This document shows positions 59,758-64,000 of a DNA stretch of 64,000 nt, piece after piece. Within the stretch, counting starts at the first letter, position 1; each line of letters begins with the position of its first letter. The stretch lies in the NCBI GenBank assembly GCA_008828725.1, contig MEHQ01003963.1, positions 70,170 to 134,169 on the forward strand. The letters are read 5' to 3'. The position numbers were made by a program, and so were the translations under genes. The stretch comes from Saccharina japonica (Eukaryota > Sar > Phaeophyceae > Laminariales > Laminariaceae). The notes below the pieces were generated by a model that saw nothing but the letters and a program-made list of their open reading frames with translations, searched no databases and was not told the origin of the DNA.

Positions 59758-59884
59758 TACGCCAATTGGAATAATCATGTTAGAAATGCCGTAAATATTG
59801 CTTGTGAGGGGACACGAAATACGATTTTGAGCCTGGAAGCCAAAATGGCGTTTCTTAACAGCGGGCCCCCACTGTAGTGGTAAC

Positions 59885-60012
59885 TGAGATATGGGGTCAC
59901 AAAGTAGGCTCCTCTCCCTCCTCCCCCACTACGGTTCGTGCCTTGCATTTGTATCGCGAGAAGACTTCAGCCCTTTCTTCCCTCGTCGACTTGCATCGAA
60001 TTGTGCCTACCC
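59885..60012 (-). mobile_element. Truncated SINE copy 3 (body only)
   Basis: Matches the SINE body from CGATGCAAGTCGACGAGGGA to GAGGAGCCTACTTTGTGACC on the minus strand. Head and tail are missing. The neighbouring TIR element begins immediately after it. Confidence 0.7.
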
Positions 60013-60017
60013 CCGCT

Positions 60018-60991
60018 ACTATTAATAGAGCTATTTGAAACTCAAAATAGGAGCTTATATATGGTTCTTCCCGAAAAAAGGTCATATCGAGTTTCAAACG
60101 TCGCCAAAATAGGCGCTTATTTTTGACATAACGACCAGCGTGATATTTTGGCTCTTCTCAAAATATGTACTTGGTCACTTTTGTGAGCAAGTACATAAGT
60201 TTTACTTGGTGGGAAGTTTCTCAGCAATTTATCCTACAATCGAAGCACCACAGCAGGGCACAAGCATCACAGGACTAAAAGCAAAGCAGCACAGGGCAGC
60301 AGCACAACTACCCTCGACGTACGGCCTACGCCCGAGCAAACTGCCCATAGTACGAGCATGGACCCGCTACCAGGAGGCTACCAAAACAGCAGGCGTGCTG
60401 CCACCGGCGAGGGTTATCCCGCACAGCCGAGGTCGCCCCAGTTCATCGGTCTACGTCCGAGCGTCAACAGCTACGGTTCTCCTCCCCGCCTTCCCGGATT
60501 CAACACCGGGGCCGGTGTGCGCCAGCCGCTGGGCTTGCGCACAGACATGCCGTGCACCAACGCCCAGGTTACGGGTGGTGAGCGTGCGCATGGTGTGTTG
60601 GGTCCGGACGGCCCCTGCGCCCCAAGCGCTGCCACCTCGTTCCGTGATGGGCCCGGCCCAGCAGGCCCTCAAGCTTTGCCTTCATTTGCTTTGACTATGC
60701 CAGCACCTGCACGTGCTCAAGCCTGGTGTGCACTCTCCGAGCACACAACACAAAAAAGTCCCTCATCACGAACGCGTGCTGCTGAAAGTGGAAAGCCCAA
60801 AAGAAGAATAAATCCTGGAAAATTATGTCAGTGTCCTTCGTAAAAGATCCACCGTTTTTAAAAAAAATGGCATATGCTGAGTTTTAGACGTTGCGGGAAA
60901 TGTGGCTCTATAGTGCCAAATATTCAATGGCCTGACTCTTCCCTTTGGAAAGACATAAGGCATAAGCTCGAGTTTCAAATAGGTCTAATAG
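60018..60991. mobile_element. ~970-bp element with terminal inverted repeats
   Basis: The left end contains CTATTTGAAACTC and GAGCTTAT; the right end contains their inverses in the expected order (ATAAGCTC, GAGTTTCAAATAG). The interior carries one long open frame. A possible CGCT flank is present on both sides. No transposase motif was recognised. Confidence 0.5.
60358..60843 (+). CDS. Pro/Gly/Ser-rich ORF inside a TIR element
   Basis: 161 codons from ATG 60358 to TAA 60843, and open further upstream in frame. The composition (MDPLPGGYQNSRRAATGEG start, GPGPAGPQALPSF later, basic SGKPKRRIN end) is low-complexity and GC-rich. No domain recognised. A second overlapping frame on the same strand (60140-60694) makes the true frame uncertain. 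Confidence 0.3.
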   Translation: MDPLPGGYQNSRRAATGEGYPAQPRSPQFIGLRPSVNSYGSPPRLPGFNTGAGVRQPLGLRTDMPCTNAQVTGGERAHGVLGPDGPCAPSAATSFRDGPGPAGPQALPSFALTMPAPARAQAWCALSEHTTQKSPSSRTRAAESGKPKRRINPGKLCQCPS

Positions 60992-61009
60992 GCGCTCTCA
61001 GCAGTTGAT

Positions 61010-61115
61010 TCCGTTTGGTGTTTATTGCTCGACCCATGTGGGACTCGATCCCCGGAAACAAGCTTTTAGAAGCGTTCGACAGTACCACTATTTAAGAGAC
61101 CATCGGGGCAACCGA
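61010..61115 (-). other. tRNA-like sequence (SINE head or tRNA relic)
   Basis: On the minus strand GGTTGCCCCGATGGTCTC and GGGGATCGAGTCCCACATGG resemble the A- and B-box parts of a tRNA. The T-arm GGG/CCC pairs, but the acceptor stem does not. Confidence 0.4.
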
Positions 61116-61120
61116 CTTAC

Positions 61121-61872
61121 TTAAGGGGCCCCTTCGGTCATGATGAAACAAGAGTACTTGAGTGTTGAAAAATATATTCTTCATTTTTTTTACAATACTA
61201 TTTCTGGTATAATAACACCATATCAGTACTCCCTACGGAAAACGGCATAGCTCCGGTTCTAATGCTCAGATCTTCGCCCGTCGATAAGTTTTAGAGAGCC
61301 GAGATCATGGCAAACATTGGTGTCTCGGGAGGCCTATCGATCGGACGCCTTGTTCGTCACGAAAAGTGCCTCTTACTCGAAAACGACTCGCCATACCCCT
61401 GGTACCCAAGACGAATTTGAAAAATGTCAGTTTCTCCGGCGGCTGATACTGTTTTAACTCAGATTTTCGACGAGGACGCCGAGCACTAGTAGGGGAACGT
61501 ACCTGGGCCTCTAGTTCGACCGCCCGTATCGTCCTACGTGGCCACAGCAGAGTGTAGATAACAAACAGGAGCTCCGAAACGATCAACATCTTGCTGCGGA
61601 GCACTTTCGTTTCGTGATGCAAACACAGCAATCCTTGCCCTCCCTTGCAGATACAAGGGTTTCAATACCTCCTAGAGACTATAACGTACAAGTTATACGT
61701 TTGACGGGCGAAGATCTGAGCATTAGAACAGGAGCTATCCCGTTTTCCGTAAGGAGTACTGATATGGTGTTATTATACCAGAAATAGTATTAATGCTGTA
61801 AAAAAAGCGACAAATGTATATTTTTCATCACTCAAGTACTCTTCTTTCATCATGACCGAAGGGGCCCCTTAA
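61121..61872 (-). mobile_element. TTAA-flanked family-B element (752 bp), best copy
   Basis: TTAAGGGGCCCCTTCGGTCA at the left and the exact inverse at the right, TTAA at 61121-61124 and 61869-61872. Inverted arms run about 165 bp, through GATCTTCGCCCGTCGA and its inverse near 61703. The internal frame (61631-61305, minus strand) corresponds to those of the other copies. No transposase domain, so it is non-autonomous. Confidence 0.85.
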
Positions 61873-61919
61873 GCACTGCCGGGAAAACAAATACATATAT
61901 AAATAAAGAGCATTAACCA

Positions 61920-62071
61920 AACATAGGTACACCCACGCACGTTGTGAGCCATTTATAGGTACACTGCGTAATGCACACCGGAAAAGGCTTACTGGGCCGC
62001 CTGATACTGGGCCGGCGCTCCATTGTACCTATAAATGACTCAAAGTGCGCAGGTAAACTCGTACCTATTTT
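61920..62071. repeat. Foldback element with 45-bp arms
   Basis: The left arm contains GAGCCATTTATAGGTACAC, the right arm GTACCTATAAATGACTCAAA, with outer ends AATAGGTAC-like. An extra arm fragment (CTGTACCTATAAATGGCTCA) lies near 62124. Confidence 0.7.
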
Positions 62072-62389
62072 CGACTATTAATAGTCAGTTTGCGTATCAT
62101 CTATTTTTTGGCTTCCACTACTGTACCTATAAATGGCTCAAACGGTAACTTTTTTTAACTGAAATATAGACAGACGGCCACACCAGATGCCGGGATTGTC
62201 AACCAGCCGACCGTACCTGTCAACCAGCCGACCGAACCTGTCAACACAGTCGCCCGACAAAACTGTCAAACAGTACGAACGCAGGTGACGCCGGAGACAA
62301 CACAGGTCACCTAACTAACTGGATGCCCCCGGCTTTTTTGGATTTAATACCAATCCACATGGTGGTGCACACTATTGTGTTTTTCCCCG

Positions 62390-63125
62390 GTGTCCCATGG
62401 GAATTCCCGCGGGCTCCCGTGGGCTGCCGTGGTTTCCCACGGGAATGCCCGCGGTGTCCCGCGGGCATTCCCGTGGGACACCGTGGCAGCCCACGCGAAT
62501 CTGAAAATCAAGCTGTGGGCTACCGCGGGACACCACGGCACCCTGCGGGGCCCCATGGTATGTCGTGGTACCGCCCGTGGCTTCCCGTGGGATTTCCCGC
62601 GCGGGTATTCGCCCGTGGCTTCCCGTGGGATTTCCCGCGCGGGATTCGCCCGCGGGACGTTCCCATGGCACCACACCGCTGTCTTTGTTATTCATCCATT
62701 TCGAATTACTTACTGTGTGATTCAATGCGGCGCGGTTCGGCGATTCTAACCCTAACCCTAACCCTAACCCTAACCCTAACCGCGGGACACCGCGGGAAAC
62801 CGCGGGACACCATGCGATTCTAACCCTAACCCTAACCCTAACCCTAAACCGCGGGAAACCGCGGGACACCATGGGCTTCTAACCCTAACCCTAACCCTAA
62901 ACCTAACCCTAAAGCGCGGGAAACCGCGGGACACCGCGGGAAACCGCGGGACACCGCGGTAAACCGCGGGACACGGCGGGAAACCGCGGGAAACCGCGGG
63001 ACAGTCACAAGCACGTTCAATTTATGTCACAATCGCGTATAATAAAATGCTTGTGCAATACAACATTGGGTGCCTATCGGCTCCCGTGGGACACCACGGG
63101 AATTCCCACGGGACACCGCGGGAAA
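62390..63125. repeat. CCGCGGGACA/CCGCGGGAAA array with telomere-type blocks
   Basis: Short GC-rich units built on CCGCGG, CCCGTGGG and CCCACGGG in both orientations. A doubled ~37-bp unit (GGCTTCCCGTGGGATTTCCC) lies at about 62578-62650. Three blocks of (CCCTAA)n occur at about 62745-62781, 62820-62849 and 62880-62912. Gly/Arg/Pro-rich frames here are repeat by-products. Confidence 0.85.
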
Positions 63126-63132
63126 TCGCAAT

Positions 63133-63849
63133 AATGTCAAACATTGCCTCCGTCCTCGCCAAGAGAGAGATGTACCCCGAAAACCTCAACAGAGCAAATC
63201 AAGGACCAACTTCGAACAGCAGCTCGTTCTCCCTCGACAAGGAACCCCATAACCAGCTTCAGCCTCTCAAGTGGTCCCTCTGACCTCGGGAGACGACCTC
63301 AAGCCGTCGCAGCCAAAAACAAGCCTCCATCACCGAGGTTTCAGCCTCTGATCTACGAGGATGATGTAGACGAAAACCGACGCGCGGCGACTCCACTCAC
63401 TTCTGATACGAGCGAGTACGAGCAGATTGACCTCGCGAGCGATGCAAGCAACGAAATTTGAAATGGCCGACGTTACAATGACCCTGTGGGTTGTGGCGTG
63501 CCTGCCACCCCTGGCTTCGTTGGGTTATGATGCTGGCTCGAGCCCCATTACTTTTGTTAGAGTGCGTACTCGGGACGAGCGATTTGCAGATTTACAGCAG
63601 CTCGAAGACACAAGCCTTGCCGGCAGATCGGAGAGCAGTGTGCCAGCCACAAGGGCTCAAATGAGGCCGGGAGTGGGTAGAAGGGAGCTCCAGTTCCTTG
63701 TGTTACCGAGCATGCCTTCTGTTTCGTCATACGAATCGGTGGGGCAAAATGTCTTTGGTTTTGAAACGTATCCTCATTCTGGGGCCGAGGGTCGGTCGAA
63801 TATTTTTTTTTCGACACCTCACGTCAAATTGTTCAACTTTACGTTTTGA
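63133..63849 (+). pseudogene. Frame-broken unknown ORF
   Basis: Three consecutive frames look coding in turn. The first is from ATG 63135 (MSNIASVLAKREMYPENL). The second, near 63225-63461, is acidic (YEDDVDENRRAATPLTSD). The third, near 63460-63849, starts FEMADVTMTLWVVACL. Each change of frame happens within a few codons, as expected of indels or sequence errors. No family recognised. Confidence 0.3.
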
Positions 63850-64000
63850 CAGAGGGGGGGGGGTACCTGAGACCATCCCCTCCCTCTACGCCTACACAAA
63901 ACCTATAAAACTGCACACAGGGGACGGTAGAGGGCCGTCCCCCCCCCTGCTTGATACAAGGCCTTCCATACTACTACAATACCAGGGGCGGCCGCAGGCA

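Noticed and set aside
62323-62872. 124-166 codon frames on both strands
   Set aside because: They arise from the CCGCGGG/telomere repeat array.
1-64000. CRISPR array, bacterial operon or phage-type defence system
   Set aside because: No regularly spaced direct repeats with unique spacers and no prokaryotic gene layout. The window is a eukaryotic, intron-bearing region.

Overview
This is eukaryotic nuclear DNA. It has spliced genes with introns of 0.5-5 kb, several families of short DNA transposons, tRNA-headed SINEs, TTAGGG-type telomere repeats inside the sequence, and an assembly gap (18466-19081). Two protein families are recognisable: a secreted polymorphic-outer-membrane-protein (POMP)-like beta-helix protein ending in a Cys-rich tail, and a ZIFL-like MFS transporter. 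Together with TTAGGG repeats these suggest a stramenopile alga, possibly related to brown algae. That assignment is an inference; no rRNA or organelle sequence is present to confirm it.

Layout. (1) 1-16060, minus strand: one gene for a secreted right-handed beta-helix protein. I could place ten exons by splice sites and reading phase. The first carries a signal peptide and seven internal exons are phase 1-1 cassettes of POMP-type repeats. The gene runs off the left edge. (2) About 16.1-38.7 kb: 22 kb with no convincing gene. It holds one MITE, a TTAA-flanked 766-bp element, the gap, short foldbacks, a SINE-like element, a Ty1/copia remnant, nested palindromes and a 42-46 bp satellite. (3) 38687-57962, minus strand: an MFS transporter gene with nine placed exons. 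The N-terminus and one internal exon (TM4) were not found with confidence, so it may be partial or decaying. Its introns consist largely of copies of a single ~250-bp MITE family. (4) 58.0-64.0 kb: a tandem array, SINEs, a TIR element with an ORF, a TTAA element, a hairpin element, a CCGCGG/telomere-repeat array, and a frame-broken ORF.

The two genes have no evident functional link. One makes a surface or extracellular repeat protein, the other a membrane carrier. What stands out is the gene and repeat architecture: one-repeat-per-exon symmetric cassettes in the first gene, and very dense MITE packing inside one transcription unit in the second, with a GC-AG intron and a diverged duplicate of one transporter exon. 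Exon calls come from reading splice sites, phases and family resemblance by eye. No database search or transcript evidence was available.
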